Positions 42,149-54,633 of a stretch of DNA of 64,000 bases are shown piece after piece; position 1 is the stretch's first letter; each line of letters starts with the position of its first letter. The position numbers and the translations under genes were made by a program. Source of the stretch: Cordylochernes scorpioides (lineage: Eukaryota > Arthropoda > Arachnida > Pseudoscorpiones > Chernetidae); the NCBI GenBank assembly GCA_030710605.1, contig CP092874.1, forward strand, positions 70,970,083-71,034,082, given 5' to 3'. The notes beneath the pieces are model-generated. The model saw nothing but the letters and a program-made list of their open reading frames with translations, was not told where the DNA came from and searched no databases.

Positions 42149-43077
42149 GATGTAAAATAGTGTAAAAACCCGTTAATTTTTATTCGAGTTATATATTATG
42201 TGTTTTAAAAATGACAATAAAAAGGAAGGACTATTAGAAGTCTTGTTGCCGGTTGCTGTTATGACTCTCTCGCCAACACCACAGTCGCTAATCTTCTGGT
42301 TAGTCTCTCGTGTCCCCCCACTAGTGGTAAGGCCGAAAGATACCACCAGAGGAAAGGAGATCCACCTGAGTGGTGGTTCTCAGAATGTCTTTGGGCTGTC
42401 TGCAGGGTAGAGCTGCTGAGGTAGAGCAACGGGAGCCAGGGTAGGTGATCCGCGGTGGAGGAAGCGGCGTCGTCACGAAGGAACTGGAGGGTCAGCTGCG
42501 ACAATATTTTATAAAATTCAAATTCTATCAAACCTACCTAAAAATATAGACATATCTCTCAACTGTCTTCTTTTACACACACAGTCCTTAAATGAATATT
42601 TTTCTCAGAAAAAAAGTTTTCTTTTGATTCCGATTTTCAAAATAGAATGTATTTAACCATACATATGCAAATACAGGCACACGCTAACTCTCAAATATAT
42701 TTTTTTTCTTGTGAACTTTATGACTAATATATAAGCCGAGAGAATTATTCAAAAGAAAAACGCAATCCATTTTTTTTATTAGAAACAAATATATTTGACC
42801 TTTGACTTATCGGCTAAGTTTGAGTCAATACGTATTTAGCGACAGAAGCGGTCGATTTATCAATTTTTACCATCGTCTGCCAACTTTCTTTAGAACATCA
42901 AAGTAAGTTCGCAGATTATTTTACTATTAGAGATAACTTCATTAAATCAACTACCATCATTGCTTAACATATTGTAAATAACTACCTTGTGGTTTCTTCT
43001 ATCTCCTTATGATGTTTCTTATTTGTTTAAGGAATATGTATATATTATGATGCATAGCGCGCCATCTGTTATGAATA

Positions 43078-43341
43078 TTCGAAACTATTATAAACGCGTA
43101 TGATTCTTTTGAAAATTAAACAATTTATACTGCCCTTACTGCAATGGAAAAATTAAAGAGAGGGCCTGGCTCATCAGTGGTGAATCCTATGGTTCTACCT
43201 TATGGTAGATTAAACTGGCGAAACCGCTGGGAGGATTCACCACTGATGAGCCAGGCTCTTCCTTTAATTTTTTCATTGCAGTAAGGTCAGTAGAAATTGT
43301 TCAATTTTAAAAAGAATCATACGCGTCTATAATAGTTTCGA
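43078..43341. repeat. palindromic MITE, block copy 2
   Basis: Same as 21481-21745 with a few substitutions; both arms and the loop are retained. Confidence 0.85.
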
Positions 43342-44051
43342 TTGTATATGTTTATTTAATGCTCTTTTTCTTAATTGTTTATTTTCTTTTTGATAATTTT
43401 GTTACCTCTATTCTACTACATTAATTCATATTGTAGTAGAAAGTAAGTTTAAATGGTCACCTCTCTTATTTATCATTCAGCCGTTATTAGTCGAGCATTT
43501 TCATTTATATTTTAATAGACAATACATTTTTGGATATAAAGAAACATCAAAATCGGTTATTAAATCAAGTTTCCCAAATAACTTTATTAGGTGCCGCTCA
43601 AAAAGAGCAACCTAGATCATCATATTTTATTAAATCAGTGTATTTTATATTATCCCGTAAAAAAAAAACGGTTCGTGAAATTGGTACTTATAAAAACTTG
43701 TAGCTGGAAAAATAAAAATATTCTAAAAAAACTTGTTGAGAAAAAAAGTGAATGGGCTAAAGCATAATTTCCGTAAACCTCGTTAATTACACGTAGATAT
43801 TTTAAACACGTAAAAATAAAATAATATTCAACAAAAACGTAAAATATTTACACTTATTGTTCTAAAAATAGAGCAATCCATACTTAAATCATTCGATGAT
43901 AAAAACAGACATATGCTGGATTGAATAAAAGACAAAAATGTAATACCTTGATAAAGGTTGGCGTTCCGCCAACCGAAATTTAGGCAAATAAATATTTTAT
44001 TCAATCCAACATATGCCTTTTTATCATATAATTCACACTTATGTAATTTAT

Positions 44052-44584
44052 TGTTGCGTTGTTGGTTGACAAAGAATAACTTCCGTGGGTACAAAAGATG
44101 TTTAAGACTTTAAGCCTAATCAATAAAATAATTACAGATAAGTGAAAAATAAAACAGCAACAAAGAACACAGCAGTTACAAACTCACCAACTGCAGCACG
44201 GTGAGGGAAAGCAGGAGCAGAACAGGAAACAGAAGTTGGTAGAACCTTCTAGAATCTTCCAGGAAGTACACCGGCGTCGGCGGTAAGCAGCAGTCGGACC
44301 TCTTGAGACAGCAGCTTGCTTGGAGTCCACCACGTAGCTTCGTTCTTCTTCTTCACTTCTTATCTTTCTTCCCTCTGGCATGAGTTTCTCACCCTTATAT
44401 ATTCCGGAGTAGATCTTTCCAGAACGGTCATGGTTGGTCAGCCAATCAGAGAGCCGCCAGCACTAAGCCTTGCGCAATCGCTTTAGATTGGCCAATCAGT
44501 TGTCTTCCGCTTTTCTACATTATTCTTAAACGTTCTAGAACATTCTCTCTCCAATCCGGAATGTACTTTTCTTTCTACGTAACA
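44052..44584 (-). mobile_element. probable solo LTR, block copy 2
   Basis: Same ends as 23031-23573 (TGTTACG...CGCAACA on the minus strand), with the TATA box at about 44395. 533 bp. Interior ORF of 65 codons (44184-44381) has no domain. Confidence 0.55.
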
Positions 44585-44928
44585 ATATATTACAGCCTGT
44601 TTGAAGGAGGTTATAGTCCGAAAGCTTGCCAAGTTTATATGGCTTTAACAAAGAAGCTTGTCTCCGTTAACTTTTATTCTTTCTTATAAAATCTAAAATA
44701 ATCGATAGCAAACTTTTAAACCATATATAATCAAATAATTTAGTGAACTATAAGAGATGTTACCTTAAAAATATATATAAATAAATACGTAAGTTTTACA
44801 ACGATATTTAAAAATTGTGTATTATTTATAATATTATATGAATATACTCGTATATTAAATCTTATATATTTATTAAATCGAGATATCTTAAATTGATTAA
44901 TCAGATTTTCACACATATTATTAATATA

Positions 44929-45502
44929 CACTGCTGGCCACCGTTAATGCAACACCCTGAAAGAAGCATACAAATAACATGGAATTTACAACATGCATTA
45001 GCGGAGGTGAGATATGCAAATTATTAGAATTTCAGTGCAGACGCACATCACTCACGCCTATGGCTCCACTTCAAAGCACTAGGATTTCAAGTTCGGCAAT
45101 TAAGTTTTTCTTGTGCTTAAAAAACGATCTTTTATGCTTCGTAGAAAACAGCGATCATCTTTTGATCAAGTATCCGAGTTCGACAAAGGAAGGATAGTGG
45201 CCTACCGAGATTGTGGATTATCTTTCAGAGAAATCGGTAGTCGTGTTGGACGAAACCAAACAACTGTAATGCGGATATGTGATCGTTGGATGCAGGAAGG
45301 TACGACGGACCGACGTGTTCGATCGCATCCACCACAGTGCACCACTTCACGTGCTGACAGGCAAATTGTGCGCATGGCAGTGACAGATCGCTCAGTCACA
45401 TCACGAACCGTAGCACAGCATATTCAGTCTGTAAGGCATCCTCCAGTGTTTAAGTTTCAAGAGTTGAGACAAGGATTTGGACTCATCACTTACAGCCATT
45501 GA
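44929..45502 (+). pseudogene. Tc1-like transposase 5' half (block copy 2)
   Basis: TA then CACTGCTGGCCACC starts the element. ATG at 45134 gives an open frame: MLRRKQRSSFDQVSEFDKG, the helix-turn-helix region (SFREIGSRVGRNQTTVMRI) and RSHPPQCTTSRADRQIVRMA, then a break into unrelated sequence after QSVRHPPV and a stop at 45500-45502. The catalytic part is missing. No stops interrupt the DNA-binding part, unlike copy 1. Confidence 0.85.
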
Positions 45503-45731
45503 GAAGGGGATTGTTGGAATATTACACAGAGTAACAATGGCTAATATGAGCCCTCGTGCTTGAAAAGGATCTCTCATATACACTTATCATTGTTCTTGTT
45601 TTTACACATTAGATTTTGATATTTTATCTGAAGACTCCGGGTAGTTGGCAATCTATGGATACGCTCCAGGATACTGGGTTACCTTTATGTTTTTATCTAC
45701 TTGTTTTTATATAAATAAATAATACTAAGTT

Positions 45732-46050
45732 TGTAGAAACGACATTTGACAATCATCCCGCAAATGTTTCTTTTGAACGAAAATTCGAAATTTATTTTAA
45801 GGAGAAATAATGATTATTTCTAACCTTAGGGATGAAGTATAAAAGGATGAATTGCGGAGTAAAGATAAACGGAAAAATAATTCCCATCCCTGGACACTTT
45901 TATTTTTCCGTTTATCATTACTCTTCACAATTCATCCTTTCATACTTCATCCCTAAGGTTAGAAATAATCGTTATTTCTCCTTAAAATAAATTTCGATTT
46001 TTCGTTCAAAAGAAACATTTGCGGAATAATTGTCAAATGTCATTTCTACA
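45732..46050. repeat. palindromic MITE, block copy 2
   Basis: Same 319-bp structure as 24688-25006. Confidence 0.85.
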
Positions 46051-47480
46051 ATCATAAGCCGCATTATATTGTGTTATAATATTAAGTTTGCTTTTTATAT
46101 TATGCTATTAATAATAAAATGATATGCGAATGTTAAAAGGTTACGAATTTATCCTTTATAATTTTAATCCGGTGCCCACTTATTGCAGATTTTAGAGAAC
46201 AATGTCAAATGAACAGTTCTAGTTTAAGCCATATGGTTTCCAGTAAAGAAAAATATAGAAAATTTTACCAATTCTGTAGACTCTATCTCAAATGCCGTGG
46301 ACCTGAATCACATTAAGAATTTAAATTTTTACTTTTAATTAGTATATATATATTTTTGTTGCTGTTATTGTTTTGTAATGCTCTATATTTGTGTCATTGG
46401 TTTAGTGGTTGTAATTCTAAAGATATATTGGACTTTTAATAATATGTATGTAAATAATCTTTATTTCTTGTATAACTTATTGCTCTAAAATGTAAATTTA
46501 AATAAATTTCACTCTATCTCTGTCTCTAAAACTATAAATAATTTGTATTTATATTTGAAAACTATGGACATAGATTACAATTTGCACGCAAATATCTACA
46601 TAGTATATAGCGTGTGTTTTGTAATAAATTAATTTTAAAAAAATCTGTAACATTACTTGTGATACGAAGTGTGTCTTCTAGCAGGTTCCCACCGAGACAT
46701 TCTATTCGTCACCTCGTCCCATTAAACCGCTGTAATTATACCACCACGGCTATATAATTCCTGTGTAGCCAAATTAACTAACAAGCGGTAATTGTTCAGT
46801 GCCCTAGCTAATTTGCTTATAATAGAGCAATTAACGCATTGTTAATTGTTGTTACCATTGTTGGTAATTGAACGACATTGTTTTACAACTCGACCTGGAC
46901 AATACATGTACAATTTGCATACTATGAAAACTTGTAACAACCATGAAACTGCCATGACTACTCCCTTTAACAAAACACCAACAACTTTCCTATAATAAAA
47001 TATTACTTTGTTGATTGGCAATATCATTAGTGTCTCTCTGGCAACGTTTAAACGAAAATGACAAAATAAGTTATGGAATTTAAAATACCACAATCATAGC
47101 GTCTTCTATAGTTGAAAATTGTGACATTTGTTACCAATGCTTTCTAATGTATGTGTTCCCCCCTCATAAAAAATGTTTCTATAATGAAAATTATCTACAA
47201 CGAACTGTATACTACGTTCTACCAAAAATTATCTAAAACGAAGCTTCTTTTATAAAGAAAACTATACAAAGAGTAGAAGCACTTTTTGAAGACAGTTTTT
47301 CAATCAATATTGAAATATCAGGTCATATATATGTCGTAAACCCGGGTAAGCCAACAAGTGAGTTGGAAGCAGTCGGGGTTGAGTGGCAAGACGTGCAGAG
47401 TGGGAAGTCCGCACGGGACAGTACGGACAAAGTTTGGGATCAAAAGACGCTCTCCTAGTACGTCCCACGTGGCACCAGGA
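46051..47480. other. duplicated AT-rich spacer
   Basis: Collinear with 25007-26440; no gene seen. Copy 2 has CGGCGGCCACGAGGGCCGCCG (hairpin, about 47554-47575), which is deleted in copy 1. Confidence 0.55.
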
Positions 47481-48807
47481 CCAGGGGAAAGTTGAGGATT
47501 AACTGAGGAAAGCTCGGCGTCCTGCATGAAGCCGCGGAGGCAGGGAGAAACCAAAACGGCGGCCACGAGGGCCGCCGTGAGACCTAGCACTGAGCGGGCC
47601 TCTCCGAAAATATCCACTGTAACCTAACTAACTGTCAACATCCGGACCAACGCCCTTTTTGTCACTCTCTGGATCCCCCGGGTGTCCAGTGGCAAGCTGG
47701 TGTCACTTTGAGACGACTAGAAAAGACGTCATACTTTATTACTTACATATCACATTGTTTAAATTACGATAGAATGTGCCCCCGGTGAGAAAGGTTTGAT
47801 TAGGGGAGTGAAATAAAATGGAGCGAAAAGCTAGCAAACCGATTAAAAGGGAAATAATTTGGGGCATAAATTAGTTACTAGAAAGGATGGATAAATTCAA
47901 AGTAAACACACACAATAGCGAGGGTAAATATTTGGGAAAGTTAGGTATACTATTTACAGTTTTTTGTTACTTAAGGTGCCATGAATATTTACAACATAGT
48001 TTCAGGGATGTAATACAAGAACGAGGAGAAGTAGAGATAATAAAAGTAATATAAAATATAAAAGAAAATTGACTTAAGCAAAAGATTTGGGATAGGCAGT
48101 GACGCAGTGAAGAATAAAGGAGGAGGGTCTGAATTGGTTTCTGCAAAGGACATCTCAGGAGTCCTGCCCTGCAATACGAGCTTAGAAGCGAAGTATTTTT
48201 TTTGCAGGGATCAGAAATATCAAGATGCCCTGTAAGTAGGATTAGATCAGATGGGCAAAAGGCGTGAAGCTCGAAGGAGATGTAGGTAATGGGAGAATAT
48301 GGGAAAGAAAAGCTGGCTGAGAGAGGTTAAAAAGAGATGGAGGTTCAAGAGCTGCGCTGCTGTCGGTGATTGAGCTCGACCAGATAAAAAATAAAAGTAA
48401 AAGAAAAATGAGTGGGCGCATCATGCGGATGATGGCGATGGGTCGAGCGTGAGGAAAAAAAATATCTCGCTGGTTACCCAAGCTCTCCGTGTGGAGTTAA
48501 CATGGGGAGGAAGAGTCTACCAGGTCAATGAATCATTAAAAAAAAAAGTTGACGAGCAGGAGTCTCAGGAACCGTTGAAGAGGTTAGAGGATGGAGGTAG
48601 ATTGTGAAAACAGGGTTCGACTGTTGGCATTGATTGATTGAACCTGGGTTTGAGGAAAAAAGAATGAAATGAAGAATGCTGGGACGGTGACCCGGGTGTA
48701 AATAAAATAAATAAATAAAAATAGGCCATGGATTTTCCTGAACACACCATCAGGATGGGATGGCGAGGAAGGAGTAGTCCACTGGGGCAAATCAATAACA
48801 ACAAAAA

Positions 48808-50343
48808 AGTCGGCGAATAGGAACTCTGCGATGGACGCGGGGTGGTTAGAACGAAGGTATAGAAGGCCTAAGGAAAAGGATCAAGAGACGAGAGAAGTAT
48901 GGAATGCAGAGTTGGGAGGATCAAGATATGAGAAGGGACAGTTGGTAGAAAGGCATCACTGTTAAAACAAGATTTTTGAAGTTAAATTATCTTAGACGTA
49001 GGCTATGGAAAATTAAAAACAAATGATGTCAAAGAATATAAGGTTTCAGATGATGTTTATATAGGTTGGTTAATGGTTTTAGCTGTTTAGGGATGAAAAA
49101 AAAAAAAGAAATATCATAATGTAAAAGAAATATTCAAAAATATCTGGATTGATTCTAAAATATAAAGTGGCACACATCAAGGATCGTAAAAATATAAATG
49201 AGTAAGATTTTAAAAATATAGTAAGTATTCAGGTTAGTGTGTTCCCCACGTGATGCAATGCTTATAAACGCAAATTAGACGATGTTTGGAAAAGTTAAAA
49301 GTGGTAAATAAATTGAAATGCCATTATGGTTTGTTTTTTTATTTTTCATAATTATAATTTCAGAGACGTCTCACATGGTGAGAGAGAGAAAAAGGAAAAC
49401 GAACTTATAAAAAAAGTAGTAAAATATTACAAACAAACTTATAATGGATATCTGAAGGTTTAGAGTGACGGAGTGGTAAAAAGAGAGGAAGTCTGAGTTG
49501 ATTCTTGCAATAGCATTCGGCAATACAATACGTGCCTGTGTAAGTGAGGTATTGTTTTCATTGACCGAACTCCCAAGACTTTCCATAATCAACATTAGAT
49601 CAGAAGGGGGAGGTAGGTAAGTTGAAAGTGGAGGAATGAGAAAGGTGGAGTCAAGAGTTGCTCTGTTGCCAATGATGATTGAGCTCGGATGAAAATGGAA
49701 AAAAAGTAAAATGGTAAAAATGATGGTTGTAATGATGATCCGAGCATAGAGAAAAAAAAAAAAAGCTCGAACTGGTCGCCTGAGCTCACTGTTGGGAAAT
49801 GTACAGCGAGGAAGTTTGAGCCAGCGGGTTGAATCAAAAATAATTTTAAAAAAAAATTGTTTGGCGAACAAGAGACTCTTGACTCTAGGAAATAGGAAAG
49901 GTGAGGATTGTGGAAGGTAAAGGGTACTGTTGCCATTGATGATTGAACAACCCGACTTTGTTGAATGTAATGAATGATGTTGTCGGTGATGGATTAAAAA
50001 AAAAAAGAAGAAAGAATCTTTGGATTTCCTGAACTCGTTATCGGGAATTGTATACCGAGGAAGGATGGTCCAATAGATGAATTAATTTTTTAAAAAATGG
50101 GTGGCAAAGGGAACCCTATGGGAGACTATGAGGTTGAGAGGAGATGGGTTAAGGAGGTGTGAGTAAGTGATATAGGATGGGAATATAAGATTGGGAGAGA
50201 GAGACGTCAATATGAAATAAAAATAATAATATAATAAAAACAATGATATCAGAAATAAGACGATCTTAAGGTATTTAAAAATATATTTAAATGTAATAAA
50301 ATAAAAACTCAAATGTTGTTTAAAAAGCTTGGATTTTAAAGTT
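48808..50343 (-). other. degenerate LINE 3' region
   Basis: Lies downstream (minus) of the ORF2 at 50344. Two diverged repeats around 49780-49860 and 50020-50090 match those of 27420-27757. No domain in the ORFs seen. Confidence 0.4.
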
Positions 50344-52200
50344 TTAGAATCTATATATGATGACAGATGAAAAATAGTCAAATAGTAATATTCCAAATGA
50401 TTGCTGATGGTTGAATATTCTAAGATAAAATGACCAATGACAATAATGACTATATAATAATGTTGGATTGGATGGTTTATAATGGCTGCGTGTGTTGGGG
50501 TATAGAAAATAAAATAGACATATAGCATACAAATATAAAGGGTAAATATAAAAAGGTGATAGCTTGATAGATGGCATTGACGAATATGATTGTAATAAAG
50601 ATAAGGGTAACATTAAAAGATGGCATTCTAATATAATAAGGTCAAAGAAGATGTTCCAGAGGATAGGACCACTCTTGGATCCCTGTGCACATCCTCTAGA
50701 GGGAGAGACGGATCGCGAATGACCTCTGTAGGTAAGAGTGGCTGAACAGTTAACCAGGAAGGAGCCATACATGTTGAGTAAGGAAAGAGGAAGGTTCAGG
50801 GCATGTAGGCGATGGGATAGGGCGGGGATCCAAAGTTGATTAAAAGCAGAGGTGAAGTCCAAGGGTGATAACCAAGAGGTGGAAGTCGTGTATTGCCTTC
50901 TTAATTTTTCCCTTGAGTAGAAAAAGTGCATCGACTGTGGATATCACCGGCGGAAACCAAATTGAAGAGGGTTAAAGAGAGAGTTGGTTTCCAGGAAATG
51001 TGTAAGGCGGTGGCATAAAAAGGTTCTCGAGTATCTAAAGGCGGAAAGTTTGAAGATTGGCCTATTTTTTGCAACAAAATCGGAAAAGTAACTATTTTTG
51101 GAGCAAAGGCCAGCCTCTCTTGTTTACAGAAGGTGGGGGAAGTGATCTAAACGTAGACAAGCATTAAATAGTTTCAGAAAAAATGAGGGGAAGGAAGAAA
51201 TGAGCCATTTGGTGAATCTCCCTGGTAGAAGGTCGAGGCCAGGCGCCTTTCTCGGTGTGAGAGACTTTGCGGCGATTCCCAGTTCGAGACTTGTGGAGGA
51301 GGGGTCAGAGTGAGGTAACAGACCGAATTTGTTATTTGAAAAAGAAAAGTGAGCAGTACGGGGAATCTGGGGGTGTAGGGGAGAAGTAGGGCAATAAGAG
51401 GGAGTCGAGATAGCTCGGAATGGAATGTGATAGAAGATTTCTCTCAGAAGGAAAAGAAGAAAGGGGGTTGGGATTGGGTCTACCAGAGGTAATGAATTTA
51501 TGAATCAAACCTCAAGGATTGTTGACAAAGGAACCACAGAAAGTCCCGAGAGAGCGGCTCTTAGCTATATCTATTTCTTTGGTGTACCAAGAACGCATGC
51601 GAATGAACCTTTGGTGTAAAATGTCTCGCCGTGGGGGGAGTGCTGCCTCATAAGCCCTGCGTAGTTTTTTTGTCTCAGTTTTTATTTTTGGAGGAATGGA
51701 GACCACTAAGGAGCTGGTGGTGGACGTTTATTCCTAGAGGTGGAAGTGGTAGAGAAAGAAGAACAGGTTTTTAAAAGGATAGAGTAGATCTGGGATAAAG
51801 CAGAGTCGAGTTGTGCTGGGGAGGAACAAGAGTTGAAAGTGGAGTAAAGGGAACCAACGTCTGAGAAGAGCGGAGAGAGAGTGGTGAAAAGACGGCCTGA
51901 GGGGAAACTGTTGAAGGAGGCAAGGGGGAATGGAGAGAGAGCGCGAGGTGGATTTGAGGAGGGAATAGAGAGGGAGAAGCTGATAGTGTAGTGGTAGTTC
52001 CAACCATAGACATCAGAGAGGAGGTGACACAGGAGATGTCAATAGACGAGCTTTGGGAGCCAGAAGCCCATGTAATAGTACCCGGAGAGTTACAGACTCT
52101 CAAGTCAAGGTTATCTAGAATGAAGTTCATGTGTGTTCCCTTATATTGATGTGGACTCCAGCGCGAGGATTCTCCAATTACATCGCCCGCAAATACCACA
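50344..52200 (-). pseudogene. LINE ORF2, endonuclease and RT, decayed
   Basis: Minus strand from 52199: endonuclease part with MVFAGDVIGESSRWSPHQYK and ITWASGSQSSSIDISC (about 52010-52199); linker and thumb-side text (YTKEIDIAKSRSLGTFCGSF, about 51512-51600); RT with LDFTSAFNQLWIP (about 50840-50880) and RGCAQGSKSGPILWNIFFD (about 50640-50700). Many frame changes separate them. The RT motif set (DF--AF, QG---GP-LWN) fits I/R1-type elements. The 5' end of ORF2 and the FADD motif region are degraded or lost. Confidence 0.75.
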
Positions 52201-54323
52201 AAGGAAACAACAACAAGGATTTATATTGTCTGAAGCCGCGAAATCTGGCGGTCGACTTTACAGAGTTGTTTGATCACACACACACAAAAGGAAATATAAT
52301 TTGAAATTAAATACATTTTTTAAATTGAAAATATATATGATTATTTGAACCAACAACCCCAAATTGGTGTAAATAAATATAAATAAAACGTGTTTTGTCT
52401 AATAGAAAATTATCTGTAACTAATTATACGCATTTTATACCTGAACCATTGCATCACAATATGTAATGTACTGTAACATGGATGACAAAGCCAAGATTTC
52501 CAGAGTAATGTTGGAGAAAGAGGGGTGGACTCCAGCTTCCCCCGCTGCCATGTGGCAGGTGCCAAAAACAGTATTCCTGTGTGGGGGAAGACAGAGTTTG
52601 GTGACATCTGCGGCGAGGACAAGACGTGGCGACTTGCCTCCGGGCGTGTTGGGTGATCCTACAAGGCGGTGCCAGGAGAGCCTGACATCAGAGCGGTCTA
52701 CAAGGCAGTGTAGTCCAGGCTGGACGCATATAGTGTGGAGCGGAAGGTTCCACAAGAGTGACATCCACGGTGCCAAGGATTCTTCTGACGGGGAGGTTGA
52801 AGGCAAGTCCCACTGATTGCATTCCTTCTGTTAAGTGAGACATAATAAAGCGCTAACTTTAGCTGCATCCCTTCGAAATCACGTGTGTATCTTTGTGGCA
52901 TACTGAGTAGACAAAGAACACAAAAAACGTCTGGGTACGACGTAACAGTACTCTGTACAGGTACTCAGGACTGTGAGTAACAGAAGCAATGGATGAAGGA
53001 ATCTGTAGATTGATGATAGCAGGTGCATTTTTGCCTCTTCGCCACTTAGAAGGTCCGTCATTCAAAAGTAGCAATTATTTGATTGATCAGTGTTCCAAAT
53101 TATGGAATATCAAACCTATTTGCTCTCTTTCCACCTCTGTACCATTGATTTAGTGCTAAGACTACAACTGAAGTTGAGGTGCCCAAAGTTTGTCTTTGTC
53201 GCCGATTGAAATACCAAATTGGTATGCTTCACACATCTTAACAGCAGTAAGCAATGACTATTTTAACTCTTTTCACAAAAGAAATGACAGAAGATAAAAC
53301 AAAAGTCATCCGAAATTACGATCTTTTTTGGCCATGCTAAGTTGGTCTCAATTAATTTATAAATTAAATAATGGTAAGTAAATTTATTTTTTTTACACAC
53401 GCAAAGCATATTTTTCAAAAAATACCCCAATAGAAATAAGAGTTGAACAAGTCACTAATATTTTTAATGACGATTTTGCCTTCTATATATCTATATAATC
53501 TATGAGATTTTAATTTATTTAAAATATTATAATTATTTATTTTGGAAAGTTTCTATATGATGGGGATATACTCAAGGAGCCTGAGTTACATAATGCTGTA
53601 TCACATATATATGGTGAGGTATTCAGTCGACTTAATCTATGGTGTGATATCCTGTCGGCTCTCTCTATGCTGTGTTAACCGAGAAAAACAGTCGGCGTGG
53701 AGAGTTTTCCAATACCTCTCTGCACTTTGGGAGACCTTTAACAGTTCTTACAGAGTACAGGCAGTCGTGGTCGAGGCAGAGTGGAAAGCTTGGGAATGTC
53801 CATACAAAAAAGAAGGGACACAGTTGTACTAGGAAAGTTCCGTGAACAGATAGGAGTCGAGCTAGGAGCGAAAGGATGGAGATTTGAGAAAGTTCTTACT
53901 GGGCTACATGGTCGATGGTGGACCTTGGAAACAACCGACGAGGGCTTCCGCTGATGGTGAAGTGACTATAAAGTGACTATCTATTTCCGCGAATTGGCAG
54001 CTTTATATATCTTTGCCGAGAGGAAGTATTGGATTTCAGAGGATGCAACAAGGGCGTGGATCGGAAGCGATATTGTACACTCTGACAACGCCTTGACGTC
54101 TTCTAGGCCTCGTTGCACTTCTATCTCAATCTCTTGCTTTAGCTCAACTCTTAATATATTACAGAGTTTTATTTATTTATCCTCAGTTTGTACAAAGTAC
54201 ATTACATATGGTGATGTAATGACACATGTCAATCATGGGTATAATTATTTACCGAAGTGTTTTTATACAACATGAAAATCTTGTTATAAGTATTATACAA
54301 TATGGGGTTGTTGGTTTAAATTA

Positions 54324-54350
<27 letters not shown>
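52201..54350. other. mixed spacer, no gene recognised
   Basis: Starts with ACAACAACAAGGATTTATATTG, possibly another LINE 3' end. A Helitron remnant (GTGTGGAGCGGAAGGTTCCACAAG.. at about 52733-52776) is present. ORFs at 52410-52806 are antisense artefacts. A (TA)n repeat precedes the Ty3 element. Confidence 0.45.
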
Positions 54351-54354
<4 letters not shown>

Positions 54355-54358
<4 letters not shown>

Positions 54359-54633
54359 GTATTAAGGTAAGTCTTTGAATAATTATAAATTCAAAACTCT
54401 AAATTTGTATATAAGAAATAATAAACGCGACAAAAAGAAACGCAGCCATTTTCTCTTTGTTTCTTTTCCAACTCCTTTGTTCTCCTCTTCTCCCTCTTAC
54501 CCCTCGGGTCGTTGGTAAAAAAATTATATACAAGCATTGGCTATTTACTCTTTGATTATAGATATTAAAATATATGGATATTAAAATAAAAAATGTGTTG
54601 ACTATTTACAAGTAGTGTGGGAATTATATTGCA
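54355..54633 (-). repeat. Ty3 element 2, 3' LTR
   Basis: 279 bp, minus TGCAATATAATTCC...ATACGACA. It lacks one 16-base ATATTAAAATATATGG copy found in the other LTR. Otherwise only a few substitutions. Confidence 0.88.

Larger units (their letters stand above)
37884..48807. repeat. large duplicated block, copy 2
   Basis: Collinear with 13120-27757. It begins at the edge of the gap and ends at AATCAATAACAACAAAA. It lacks the LINE insertions of copy 1 and holds its own changes: a 265-bp duplication (39706-39970), a Helitron (40313), a displaced 217-bp piece (41821) and a 57-bp LINE tail (42092). Confidence 0.9.

Noticed and set aside
47318..47617. 99-codon ORF with a hydrophobic N-terminus
   Set aside because: Copy 1 has a deletion in it and it stays open in only one block; no family recognised.
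52435..52806. Overlapping 110-120-codon ORFs on both strands
   Set aside because: No domain in either reading; GC-rich segment with long open frames by chance.
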